64,000 nt of DNA from Geovibrio ferrireducens. Lineage in GTDB: Bacteria > Chrysiogenota > Deferribacteres > Deferribacterales > Geovibrionaceae. The notes under the pieces were generated by a model. The model searched no databases. It saw nothing but the letters and a program-made list of their open reading frames with translations, and had not been told where the DNA came from. Shown piece by piece: positions 27,953 through 36,369 of the stretch (position 1 is its first letter; every line of letters begins with the position of its first letter). The stretch spans positions 62,001 to 126,000 of the forward strand of contig NZ_JAJAPB010000006.1 of the NCBI RefSeq assembly GCF_026226615.1, written 5' to 3'. A program made the translations under genes and the position numbers.

Positions 27953-28494
27953 CAGTCCAACCTCACGCCGGCGGTAATTACAAAGTTGTTTATCTCCACT
28001 GCGTCCTCATCCTTCTTGTCCGCCTTTGCGAGGTCAATTGTGGAAAACATTTTTGTTTCATACAGGTTCATCACGAATCTGTTTACAGAAGAAACCCTGA
28101 GAGAGGAGCATCCGAGGGTGATTTTGTTCCCCTCAAAGTTAAGGCTGCTCACCCAGACATCGTCCGGCATGGATTTCTCTATATTGGTAAGAACCTTGTA
28201 ATAGCCTTTCTGCCCTTCTTTAAGCTTGCGGACTATCTCTATTTTTTTCTGTATTTCATCCATCTGGGTGCGGAATCTTTCCACTTCCTGCTTCACTCTC
28301 TGAAGTTTGCGGAGCTCCGTCTGCTTTTGGTTAACCTGATCCTCAAGATACGCTATTTTCGCATTCATGGTCATGTTGAACAGCATGATTCCGGCAAAAA
28401 CGGCAGCAACCGCCAGAACAAAAGCGCTCAGCTCGATCTGTATCGGTTTGACCTTCTTTTTACGCTTCCTGCCCAGCAGGTTAACCCTTATCAT
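27952..28494 (-). CDS. pilN: Type IV pilus inner membrane protein PilN
   Basis: 180 residues. The N-terminal peptide MIRVNLLGRKRKKK is the signature that PilN inserts into PilM, followed by one membrane segment (about 24-44), coiled coil and a ferredoxin-like periplasmic domain. Overlaps pilM by 4 bases. Confidence 0.94.
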   Translation of the reverse strand: MIRVNLLGRKRKKKVKPIQIELSAFVLAVAAVFAGIMLFNMTMNAKIAYLEDQVNQKQTELRKLQRVKQEVERFRTQMDEIQKKIEIVRKLKEGQKGYYKVLTNIEKSMPDDVWVSSLNFEGNKITLGCSSLRVSSVNRFVMNLYETKMFSTIDLAKADKKDEDAVEINNFVITAGVRLD

Positions 28495-29531
28495 TTTTCC
28501 CCCGCGCTCCGGAGAGCAAGCCCCGCCGCCACTGCGAAGGAGTGAAGCTTCTCTTCTATCAAACCTTTGTCCGCCGAACCGGCTATCTCCATTCTGGCAA
28601 AGGGGTCAAAGAGGGAGACATCCGCCTCCACAGCCTTCTCTATCCTTTCGCGCAGACCGGGCAGAACAGCCGCCCCGCCGCAGATGAAGCATCTGGCAGG
28701 TTTTGACTGGCTCGCAGTGTCAAACATTTCTATGGAGTTCTTGATTTCCATTGCAATCTGGGAGTTAAAGGAGCTTACGGTGTCTTTCAGGTTTTCATCG
28801 GATTCTATGGCGGCGGTGTCTTTCATCATCCTTTCCGCCTCGCCGTAAGGTATGGAGAGGGACTGGCTTATCATTTCACAGAGGTTTTTGCCCCCTTTGA
28901 GCACCTCTCTGGAAAATTCATAGTTTCCGTTTCTGATGATGGTGATGAGCGTTGTGGAATGACCTATATTTACCAGAACAGCGGCCTCATCGTCCGTTTC
29001 GTAGTTTGCCACAAAGGCGTTCATCATGGCGAACACCTCAAGGTCTATCACCAGAGGCTTAAGCTTGGCCGCCTCCAGAACGGACTTGAAGTCAACAATA
29101 AGGTCTTTTCTGGCAACAGCAAGAACAAGGTCGGTCTCACCTTTGGCTTCGTCCACCTCAACTGTTTCGTAATCTATGCTGACATCCTCAATATCCATCT
29201 GGATATACTGCTCCGCCTCCCACATGAAGGTTTCGCGCAGTTCATCCTGATCGGTTATGGGAACAGAAAGTCTTTTGGCTATCACCGCGCTCCCTTTGAG
29301 GCCTGCGGCGACATTTTTTGAAGAGAATTTACCTGATTTGAAGGCCTGCGCAACGGTTCCGGCGACTTCGCCGTAATCCATAATAGCGCCTTCCACTATA
29401 ACATCGGGGGTAAGAGCAACCTCAACAGCGCTTTTAACCACGTAACCTTTCTTCTTCGGTTTCAGCTCGACAATTTTTACCGAACTGCTGCCTATATCCA
29501 CACCGATAAGCTGCTGTTTTCCGCCCAACAT
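28491..29531 (-). CDS. pilM: Type IV pilus assembly protein PilM
   Basis: 346-residue actin/FtsA-like cytoplasmic ATPase of the pilus platform. Seen: N-terminal GVDIGSSSVKIVELK (phosphate-1 motif), VLVNIGHSTTLITI (phosphate 2) and the adenosine motif CFICGGAAVLPGL. Its ATG directly follows the hisI stop codon, so the two are translated together. Confidence 0.95.
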   Translation of the reverse strand: MLGGKQQLIGVDIGSSSVKIVELKPKKKGYVVKSAVEVALTPDVIVEGAIMDYGEVAGTVAQAFKSGKFSSKNVAAGLKGSAVIAKRLSVPITDQDELRETFMWEAEQYIQMDIEDVSIDYETVEVDEAKGETDLVLAVARKDLIVDFKSVLEAAKLKPLVIDLEVFAMMNAFVANYETDDEAAVLVNIGHSTTLITIIRNGNYEFSREVLKGGKNLCEMISQSLSIPYGEAERMMKDTAAIESDENLKDTVSSFNSQIAMEIKNSIEMFDTASQSKPARCFICGGAAVLPGLRERIEKAVEADVSLFDPFARMEIAGSADKGLIEEKLHSFAVAAGLALRSAGEK

Positions 29532-29855
29532 CTATACTCCCCGGTAAAGCTCAGTAAAAAAACAGGTTCTTTCTCCGGTATGGCAGGCAGCGCCGGTCTG
29601 ATTTACGATGTAAAGCAGTGTGTCCCCGTCGCAGTCAAGCTTCACCGAAACAACCTTCTGGAGGTTACCCGAAGTTCCGCCCTTTCTCCAGAGCTCGTTT
29701 CTGCTTCTGGAAAAGTAGTGTGCGTATCCTGTTTCTTTTGTAAGCTCAAGCGCTTCTTTATTAGCATAAGCAAGCATAAGCACGTCTTTGGTTTCCTCAT
29801 CCTGCACAACAACAGGGAGAAGACCCGCCTGCTTTCCCCAATCTATTTCAATCAT
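29532..29855 (-). CDS. hisI: Phosphoribosyl-AMP cyclohydrolase
   Basis: Third step of histidine synthesis; a zinc-dependent enzyme. 107 residues. Seen: [29 protein letters not shown], and the metal-binding segment [11 protein letters not shown] with [16 protein letters not shown]. Start set at the ATG with AGGA seven bases upstream; a TTG six codons earlier is less likely. The HisE pyrophosphohydrolase half is not fused. It has no metabolic link with the pil genes that follow, so the arrangement is probably only transcriptional. Confidence 0.95.
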   Translation of the reverse strand: MIEIDWGKQAGLLPVVVQDEETKDVLMLAYANKEALELTKETGYAHYFSRSRNELWRKGGTSGNLQKVVSVKLDCDGDTLLYIVNQTGAACHTGERTCFFTELYRGV

Positions 29856-29889
29856 ATCACTATCCTGAGTCAAATTTCGGCAGATTATT

Positions 29890-30135
29890 TTAATTCTTTA
29901 ACAGAAAGTTCCCGGTCAGAACCTTCATAACGTCCTTTTCTTCCTGATCGGTTATAACAAGACCGCGCATCTTCATGCCGTGGAGAACCCTTTTCCAGTC
30001 CTCCTCGGTGCGGTCTTTCTGATAAACAACAGAAGCTTTGTGGCATTTGCCGCATTTCTGTTCGATTATGGGAAAAGTTTTTTCGCCCTGCGAACAGGCG
30101 AGGATCAGGCTAGCAAATACGGGGAAGAAGCTCAC
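29890..30135 (-). CDS. Small monoheme c-type cytochrome, probable lipoprotein
   Basis: One heme-binding motif CGKCH (in [13 protein letters not shown]) and a downstream Met (GMKMRG) as possible axial ligand. A hydrophobic N-terminus ending LILAC looks like a lipobox. Start is uncertain: GTG at 30135 gives 81 residues and a 26-base overlap with hypE; an in-frame ATG at 30201 would overlap hypE by 92 bases. It sits between hypE and hisI, 34 bases before hisI. Likely a periplasmic electron-transfer or sensory heme protein; partner unknown. Confidence 0.65.
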   Translation of the reverse strand: MSFFPVFASLILACSQGEKTFPIIEQKCGKCHKASVVYQKDRTEEDWKRVLHGMKMRGLVITDQEEKDVMKVLTGNFLLKN

Positions 30136-31096
30136 CCGCAGGCATATCCACCACACGTTTGCCGCCGACAGCCGTTTCAAGTATAACACGCCCTTCTCCA
30201 TTTACAAAACCGATAACGCACGCGTTCCTGCCTTCCTCGAAACTTTTCAGCCTTTCAATGACATGGGAAGCGTCCGAAGCTGATACAAGTATAACAGCTA
30301 ATCCCTCATTCGCAACAGACAGAGGGTCAAAACCGAGTATTTCACACAAATTTCCCACATCCTGCCTCAGCGGGAGATCGTTTTCACGGATGAGAAACCC
30401 CTTTTTCGCGCCTTCGGCTATCTCATTGAGGACAGCCGCCACTCCGCCCCTTGTGGCATCACGGCAGAAGTGAACATCATATTCATGAAGAGCTTCCAGC
30501 ATTTTGTTCAGCGGAGCGCAGTCTGACTCGATATTCCCCTCAAACCCAAGCTCGCCTCTGGCGAGGAGAACACTCATCCCGTGGCGCGCCATGTCCGAGG
30601 TCAGGATAACCGCATCGCCGTCCTTTATATTTTCAAATGCTGTCCAGTCCTTTACCACCCTGCCTATGCCTGCGGTATTTATGAAAAGACCGTCCGCAGC
30701 GCCTTTTTCCACAACTTTCGTATCTCCGCAGACAACTTTGACCCCTGCTTTTTTCGCAGTTTCAGCTATAGCGTCCACTATTTTCTCAAGCTTTTCCGCT
30801 TCATACCCTTCCGGAATAATCACACCCAGAGACAGGTATTCCGCCTCAGCGCCGCTCACGGCGAGATCGTTCACTGTTCCGCAGACTGCCAGCTTGCCTA
30901 TATTCCCGCCGGGAAAAAACTCAGGGCGCACCACAAAACTGTCCGTGGTGAATGCTGTTCTGCCGCCTGTTTCAACATGGGCAGCATCCGGCATTTTTTC
31001 CGAAGCATCATTGCCGAGACGCGAGATAAAAAGCTCTTTTATAAATTTATTGGTGGCGCTTCCGCCGCCCCCCTCTGCCAGACCTATCTTTTTCAT
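30110..31096 (-). CDS. hypE: Hydrogenase maturation protein HypE
   Basis: Makes the thiocyanate form used to build the CN ligands of the NiFe-hydrogenase active site. 328 residues, AIR-synthase-like fold, with GGGGSATNKFIKELF, VVCGDTKVV, RDATRGGVAAVLNEIA, and the essential C-terminal PRIC ending in the cyanide-accepting cysteine. hypC and hypD lie 4 kb away on the same strand, with two opposite-strand genes between. Confidence 0.96.
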   Translation of the reverse strand: MKKIGLAEGGGGSATNKFIKELFISRLGNDASEKMPDAAHVETGGRTAFTTDSFVVRPEFFPGGNIGKLAVCGTVNDLAVSGAEAEYLSLGVIIPEGYEAEKLEKIVDAIAETAKKAGVKVVCGDTKVVEKGAADGLFINTAGIGRVVKDWTAFENIKDGDAVILTSDMARHGMSVLLARGELGFEGNIESDCAPLNKMLEALHEYDVHFCRDATRGGVAAVLNEIAEGAKKGFLIRENDLPLRQDVGNLCEILGFDPLSVANEGLAVILVSASDASHVIERLKSFEEGRNACVIGFVNGEGRVILETAVGGKRVVDMPAGELLPRIC

Positions 31097-31203
31097 TATA
31101 TATTTCCTGTCGTTTTATTTATGTTCAGAAGATTATTAGTTTTTGCTCAGTTTTGCAACTTTCTTGATACAAAAAGCCGATTCATGTGGTAGGCTTCATG
31201 TAA

Positions 31204-32313
31204 ATGAAACCGATAACCGATACTTACCCTGAAAGTTATAAGACTGATGCAGCGGATCTGTCCGGCTGCGGGCACGCGGTTGAATTTATCGCAGATGCCG
31301 TGCCGGAGCCTGTGATTATTCTCAATCATGAAAGAAGGCTGGTCACACTGAACTCCGCCGCTGCCTCTGTTCTCGGACAGGCGGAAGAGCTTCTCGGAAG
31401 GCTTCCCGGCGAAATCCTCGGCTGCTCCCACGCAATAACCTCACACGACCAGTGCGGAACAATGGAATTCTGCAAGCACTGCGGCGGAAACAGAGCGATT
31501 GAGGAAAGCCTCAGAGAGATTAAATCCGCCAGAGAATGCAGCATATTAAAAAACAACGGCGACGTTATGGAGCTCAGGGTCACATCCTCTCCGATGAAGA
31601 TGGACGGTCTGCTTTATCTCTTCGTTTATATAAAAGATCTCAGTGATTCAAAGAAAAAGGCCGTGCTGGAGCGGCTGTTTTTCCATGATATAATGAATAT
31701 GCTTTCGGGAATCAGCACAGCTTCTGATATTCTGGAATCTGCCGAATCCTTTGAGGAGATAAAAGAACTTGCCGCCATAATGCGCATGACCTCAGTGAGC
31801 CTCACAGATGAGATACGCTCCCACAAGCTGATATTCGAGGCGGAAAACGGCGGGCTGAATATAAGGCCTGAAACTGTTTCCGCAACTGAAATACTCGGCG
31901 AACTTCAAACCCTCTATTCCGCGGGAACAGCCTGCATTGATAAAAGTATAATCATCGACCCCGCAGGTTCCGAGATCCGGTTTACTACTGATAAAACCAT
32001 ACTTAAAAGGGTGCTGGGCAACCTTCTTAAAAATGCACTTGAGGCTGTCGGGGCGGGCGGAACAGTGAAGATAGGTTCATATCCCACGGATGACGGAGTT
32101 GAGTTCAGGGTATATAACAAAGGGTTCATACCCGGAGAAATTCAGGCACGGCTGTTCCACAGGAACGTCAGCACAAAAGGCGCGGGCAGAGGACTGGGAA
32201 CCCACAGTGTTAAGCTTCTGACCGAAAAATACCTTAAAGGCCGGGTGGGGTTTTCTTCATCCGAAACACTCGGAACTGTATTCCGTGTTGTTTATCCGAA
32301 TGAGATCAAATAA
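31204..32313 (+). CDS. Soluble PAS-domain histidine kinase with a Cys-rich sensor
   Basis: A 369-residue cytoplasmic kinase without membrane segments. PAS domain about 25-145 (EPVIILNHERRLVTLNSAA) carrying cysteines at 74, 84, 90 and 93 (GCSHA, CGTMEFCKHCGG) and 112, suggesting a metal, Fe-S or thiol redox sensor. H-box H161 in FFHDIMNMLSGI, N-box LGNLLKNALEAV (272-283), and a short ATP lid with GAGRGLGTHSVKLL. The kinase core resembles the HisKA-like class with a HDIMN motif. No response regulator is adjacent. Confidence 0.85.
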   Translation: MKPITDTYPESYKTDAADLSGCGHAVEFIADAVPEPVIILNHERRLVTLNSAAASVLGQAEELLGRLPGEILGCSHAITSHDQCGTMEFCKHCGGNRAIEESLREIKSARECSILKNNGDVMELRVTSSPMKMDGLLYLFVYIKDLSDSKKKAVLERLFFHDIMNMLSGISTASDILESAESFEEIKELAAIMRMTSVSLTDEIRSHKLIFEAENGGLNIRPETVSATEILGELQTLYSAGTACIDKSIIIDPAGSEIRFTTDKTILKRVLGNLLKNALEAVGAGGTVKIGSYPTDDGVEFRVYNKGFIPGEIQARLFHRNVSTKGAGRGLGTHSVKLLTEKYLKGRVGFSSSETLGTVFRVVYPNEIK

Positions 32314-32409
32314 AATATATAAGCGGCTGTTTTGCGGGCATTTCATATTTATATTTCATCCCCGCCGCCGATACTGATATAGAATGAAACTCCCTGCGAG
32401 GTTGTATTT

Positions 32410-34887
32410 ATGCGTCATTTTAAGTTTTTACTGCTTATTCTTTCACTTCTGATAACTGTTTCCTGCGGCTCCGGCGGAAGCGGGGACACGGCGGAGTTCC
32501 GCAAAGGGGATGTGAGCGTTGTTCAGCGTTTCGTTGAAGACGGCATTTCCCACACCCTCGGCACATTTGAGGAGGATGGCGACGGAATAGCAGTTACAAA
32601 TGCCGAACTTAACCAGAATGAGCCGGAAGTTATCTACCTTAATGGTCATAATAAATGGCTCACAGTGTGGGAAGATGAAAGAAATGCAGGTACACCCGGA
32701 AAAGGGAACGATATATACGCAAAATATATAAATGCTGACGGAACACCTTGTGGTTCGGAGATTATTGTTTCATCTACCAACGGAATGGAGGTTGCACCCA
32801 AAGTTGCCTTTGACGATGTAACCAATATAGCTGTGGTCACATGGCAGGACGACAGAGGGGATGCAACCGGCGGAAAAATATTCTTTAAAACAATGTCACT
32901 TACCGATACATCAACGTGCACAGTGGCACTTGGCAATGAAAAATATTTCGGTTTCACCAACAGCACACCCGGTGACGGTCTGATTACCAGAGAATCACCG
33001 TTCATCAAATTTTACAACGGAACATTCTATTTTGTATGGCTCGAACAGAGAGCACAAGCACATTTTATAGAGCACCTGTGCATGAATACCACCCCCCCAA
33101 ATGAAGTATGGGCAGGGCAGACTATCTCTGATCACTCTTATCTCGGATTTGCCTCTGTAACAACGGCTAACCTTACTAACCCATCGCCTTTTGCTTCCGA
33201 CTTTATGCGTACTGCAGATACATCAAGTACGCTCACCAACGGAAGCACTACAATGAAAGTTACGCATTTTGAATCAACAAGTGATGAGGAAACCATAAAA
33301 GTTGAAAGATACTCCAATCTGGAAAACCCAAGCATTGACTGCTCCAACACAGGACAATGCATGGTTGTTTTTGAAGCATTAAAAAATGAGCACACCTTCG
33401 GCTGCGAGGACAACAACGGTGACATTAAGCCCACATCGTGGCAAAATTTGGAAGTTGATACAAGCTCTAACATATATGCATTCACTTTACCGGAACTGAC
33501 TGACAACACTGGCTACCGCAGAGTTAACTCCGCAACATTAAGTGTCTCAAACCACTCTCCTATAATAAAATTTGATAGTGTCTTACAGCGCTATCTCATA
33601 GCATGGGAAAGACACGCCACATCAGTTAAGCCTAAAATATACGGACAGCTTCTTTCCTCCACAGGCAGCTACTACTCAGGAAACTTTCAGATAGGCTTTG
33701 ACTATGAGTCGGTAGAACATGGACAAACAAACCCCAATATAACATACGACAGCACCAACGGACGCTTCCTTGTAACATGGGCAGATGCAAGAACAGGCGC
33801 AACATCTCTTGAAAATATAGATGTCTTCGGTCAGTTTGTTAACGGTTCAGGTTCACTCAGCGGAAGCAATTTCCCGCTTACTACAAACCAATACAACCAA
33901 CAGAGCCCCTCTACAGCTTACAATGCATTCAGCCAGAGATTTATCTCCGTGTGGGCGGATGCAAGAAACTTAAGCAAAAATACCTGCGGAACCGGAAGTA
34001 ACCAGCCCTGCGGATCCGATATATACGCCATACGCTACGCCCTTGGTCAGCCACAGATTACTCTTTACAGTGAAACCGGAACAATACTTAACCCAGCACA
34101 GATAAACTTCGGCAATATAAATACATCTACAACCTTGCAAAAAAGCTTTAGAATTAAAAACACAGGGGATGACAAACTCAAACTGAAATGCTTCAGTTCA
34201 CTTTCAGCGCCGTTCTCCTATATCAATCTTCCTAGTGAAATTACCGCTTGCGATAATAACTATCAGGAGATTAATCCCAACACTGAACAAACGTACAATG
34301 TCACTTTCTCACCTACTTCTAACGGAACATTCAATACAAGCTTTGAAATTATTTCTAATGCTGGCTACAGAACAATATATCTCACAGGAACCGCTCAACA
34401 GGCATCTATTGATGTGCCAAACCTCACTAATAATACGCTGAACTTCGGTTCAGCCAATATCAATACAAGTACCACTCAGTCTTTCAGGATCAGAAACAGC
34501 GGTCAGGTCAGCTACATAATCAATATTCAGTCAGTGTCCCCTTTCCTGATTGATACAACAAGGAGTCCTGTGCTCCCTTACACTCTCAACGCCGGAAACG
34601 AAGCAACATTTTACATAACCTTCAACCCTACCACTGCCGGGTCAACAACAAGAACAGTAACAATCACAACCGATGCTGGTATTTCAACCAGCTTTAATGT
34701 CAACGGTACTGGAGTAGCCACATCTGACAACAATACCGGCGGAGGCAACAACGGCGGAGGCTCAGGCGATGATGACGGCGAACCAAAAGGCGGATGCTCC
34801 GCAGGGGGAAGCGCCAACATGCCCATAGCTCTTTTTGCTCTTGCCGGAATGGCCAGAATAGCGATGAGAAGGAAGGAGCGTCGCTGA
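32410..34887 (+). CDS. Large surface-type lipoprotein with propeller-like repeats, Hydin-type domains and a C-terminal anchor
   Basis: 825 residues. N-terminal signal sequence with lipobox-like TVSC (Cys about 20). Middle: repeats with the pattern W-x-D-x-R followed by DIYAKY/DVFGQF (WEDERNAG, WQDDRGD, WADARTGA, WADARNLS), suggesting a beta-propeller. C-terminal third: two choice-of-anchor-D/Hydin-like Ig domains (INFGNINTSTTLQKSFRIKN; LNFGSANINTSTTQSFRIRN). The end has a Gly/Asn/Asp linker, GGCSAGG, a hydrophobic segment (MPIALFALAGMARIA) and a basic tail RRKERR, the layout of GlyGly/MYXO-CTERM sorting signals. Codon use looks more AT-rich than its neighbours. Function unknown; possibly attachment or surface display. 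Confidence 0.75.
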   Translation: MRHFKFLLLILSLLITVSCGSGGSGDTAEFRKGDVSVVQRFVEDGISHTLGTFEEDGDGIAVTNAELNQNEPEVIYLNGHNKWLTVWEDERNAGTPGKGNDIYAKYINADGTPCGSEIIVSSTNGMEVAPKVAFDDVTNIAVVTWQDDRGDATGGKIFFKTMSLTDTSTCTVALGNEKYFGFTNSTPGDGLITRESPFIKFYNGTFYFVWLEQRAQAHFIEHLCMNTTPPNEVWAGQTISDHSYLGFASVTTANLTNPSPFASDFMRTADTSSTLTNGSTTMKVTHFESTSDEETIKVERYSNLENPSIDCSNTGQCMVVFEALKNEHTFGCEDNNGDIKPTSWQNLEVDTSSNIYAFTLPELTDNTGYRRVNSATLSVSNHSPIIKFDSVLQRYLIAWERHATSVKPKIYGQLLSSTGSYYSGNFQIGFDYESVEHGQTNPNITYDSTNGRFLVTWADARTGATSLENIDVFGQFVNGSGSLSGSNFPLTTNQYNQQSPSTAYNAFSQRFISVWADARNLSKNTCGTGSNQPCGSDIYAIRYALGQPQITLYSETGTILNPAQINFGNINTSTTLQKSFRIKNTGDDKLKLKCFSSLSAPFSYINLPSEITACDNNYQEINPNTEQTYNVTFSPTSNGTFNTSFEIISNAGYRTIYLTGTAQQASIDVPNLTNNTLNFGSANINTSTTQSFRIRNSGQVSYIINIQSVSPFLIDTTRSPVLPYTLNAGNEATFYITFNPTTAGSTTRTVTITTDAGISTSFNVNGTGVATSDNNTGGGNNGGGSGDDDGEPKGGCSAGGSANMPIALFALAGMARIAMRRKERR

Positions 34888-34893
34888 CGCTCC
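34875..34893 (+). terminator. GC-rich hairpin spanning the stop codon of the 825-residue protein gene
   Basis: GGAGCGTC-GCT-GACGCTCC is a perfect 8-bp stem with a 3-base loop. There is no T run after it, so termination is only possible. Confidence 0.35.
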
Positions 34894-34918
34894 TCAAAGT
34901 AACTCTGCGTAAGCGTGC

Positions 34919-34987
34919 GTCATTCTGAATCCGTAGGATGAAGAATCCCAGAAACAGGTTGAGATTCTTCGCTTCGCTCAGAATGAC
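34919..34987. repeat. Dispersed inverted-repeat element, GTCATTCTGA type
   Basis: 69 bases with ends GTCATTCTGA and TCAGAATGAC as perfect inverted repeats, and an inner pair GAAGAATC/GATTCTTC. The right half, read in reverse, is GTCATTCTGAGCGAAGCG followed by AAGAATCTC, a small non-coding repeat seen in many unrelated genomes. No reading frame. Confidence 0.75.
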
Positions 34988-35032
34988 GAATGACGGACGT
35001 TTTTTCTTTGCACTCAAGTGGATTAGAAAACT

Positions 35033-36118
35033 TTATCTCTCGTATTTATAATACGCCGAGCATGAGCCCTCGGAAGAGACCATGCAGGGGCCGTAAGGGT
35101 TCTGAGGTGTGCATCCGTTGTCAAACATCGGGCATGCGGAGGGTTTCATCTTCCCTTTAAGCACGTCACCGCACTTACAGCCTTTCAGGTCGGTAACTCC
35201 GGTTTCGGCTATGCCAAATTTTGCCAGCGCATCCACAGACTTATACTCATCTCTGAAACGCAGCCCGCTTTTCGGAATGCGCCCCAGACCGCGCCAGTCG
35301 GTATCTGCCTGATAAAAAACCTCTTTCAGAAGAGCCTGCGCCTTTGTGTTCCCCTCATTCCTAACCGCTCTGGTATAGAAATTTTTCACCTCATACTCGC
35401 CCCTGTTGTGCTGACGCACCATTTCAAGGACGGACGAGAGTATATCAAGGGGCTCAAAACCCGTTACGACCGCACTTCTTTTCTGTGCCGTAACTGCGTT
35501 GTATATATCAAGCCCTGTAACCACTGAAACATGGCCGGGACAGAGGAAGCCGTCAATCTCCAGCGTTTCGTCCGCAAGGAGAACATCCATAACCTCCGGC
35601 ACTGTCTTACAGAACGGCGCAACAAAGACATTCGTTCTGCCCAGTTCCTTCACCGTCTTCGCCAGAGCCGCGGCTGTGGGGGCTGTGGTTTCAAAGCCGA
35701 TGCCGATGAAGACTGTGTTCTTGCCCGTTTCCTCTGCTATTTTGAGCGTGTCCAGCGGAGAAAAAACTATGCGTATATCAGCGCCGTCCGCTCTGAGTTT
35801 CTGGAGGCTCTCCCCCCTGCTTCCGGGAACACGGATCATATCCCCGAAGGTGACAATGGTCGCGTCATCCCTTGAGGCTATCTCAAATATAGCATCAATC
35901 TCCCACTGAGGTGTTACGCACACCGGACAGCCGGGACCAGAGACAAGCTCTATATTTTTAGGAAGAAGGCTGCGCAGGCCGAAACGTGAAACCGCCATTG
36001 TGTGGCTGCCGCATACTTCCATAAACCTGTACACACGGGAAAAATCCGCCTCGCGGTTTATGGCTGTGAGCAGTTTTTCCGCAAGCTCTCTGTCGCGGAA
36101 GTCTTTTACGAATTTCAC
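35033..36118 (-). CDS. hypD: Hydrogenase maturation protein HypD
   Basis: Fe-S scaffold that, with HypC, assembles the Fe(CN)2CO unit of NiFe hydrogenases. 361 residues with MEVCGSHTMAVSRFG, SGPGCPVCVTP, GFETTAPTAAA, GFLCPGHVSVVTG, and the C-terminal cysteines (CKCGDVLKG, CPMFDNGCTPQNPYGPCMVS in two parts) of the 4Fe-4S site. It starts with GTG overlapping the hypC stop codon by 4 bases (GTGA). Confidence 0.97.
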   Translation of the reverse strand: MKFVKDFRDRELAEKLLTAINREADFSRVYRFMEVCGSHTMAVSRFGLRSLLPKNIELVSGPGCPVCVTPQWEIDAIFEIASRDDATIVTFGDMIRVPGSRGESLQKLRADGADIRIVFSPLDTLKIAEETGKNTVFIGIGFETTAPTAAALAKTVKELGRTNVFVAPFCKTVPEVMDVLLADETLEIDGFLCPGHVSVVTGLDIYNAVTAQKRSAVVTGFEPLDILSSVLEMVRQHNRGEYEVKNFYTRAVRNEGNTKAQALLKEVFYQADTDWRGLGRIPKSGLRFRDEYKSVDALAKFGIAETGVTDLKGCKCGDVLKGKMKPSACPMFDNGCTPQNPYGPCMVSSEGSCSAYYKYER

Positions 36119-36354
36119 AGCTGACCTTCCTCATCGAGCATATCAGCAAATTCTCTCAGCGCCTCAAGCGTCTTCAGCGCCTCTTCCGGGTCCATCTTTG
36201 CGATTGCGAACCCTGCGTGAACCATAACATAATCCCCCAGCACCACCTCATCGGGCAGCATCATAAGGGAAACCTCTCTTCTTGTGCCGTCAATATCCAC
36301 AACGGCTTTGAAATCATCCATCTCAATAAGTTTTCCGGGAAAACCCAAACACAT
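36115..36354 (-). CDS. hypC: Hydrogenase maturation chaperone HypC
   Basis: 79 residues starting MCLGFPGKLIEMD with the essential Cys2, followed by VVDIDGTRREVSLMML and GDYVMVHAGFAIAKMD. Carries the Fe(CN)2CO unit to the hydrogenase large subunit. Coupled to hypD by overlap. No hydrogenase structural genes are in the window. Confidence 0.97.
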   Translation of the reverse strand: MCLGFPGKLIEMDDFKAVVDIDGTRREVSLMMLPDEVVLGDYVMVHAGFAIAKMDPEEALKTLEALREFADMLDEEGQL

Positions 36355-36369
36355 ATATATTACTCCTGT

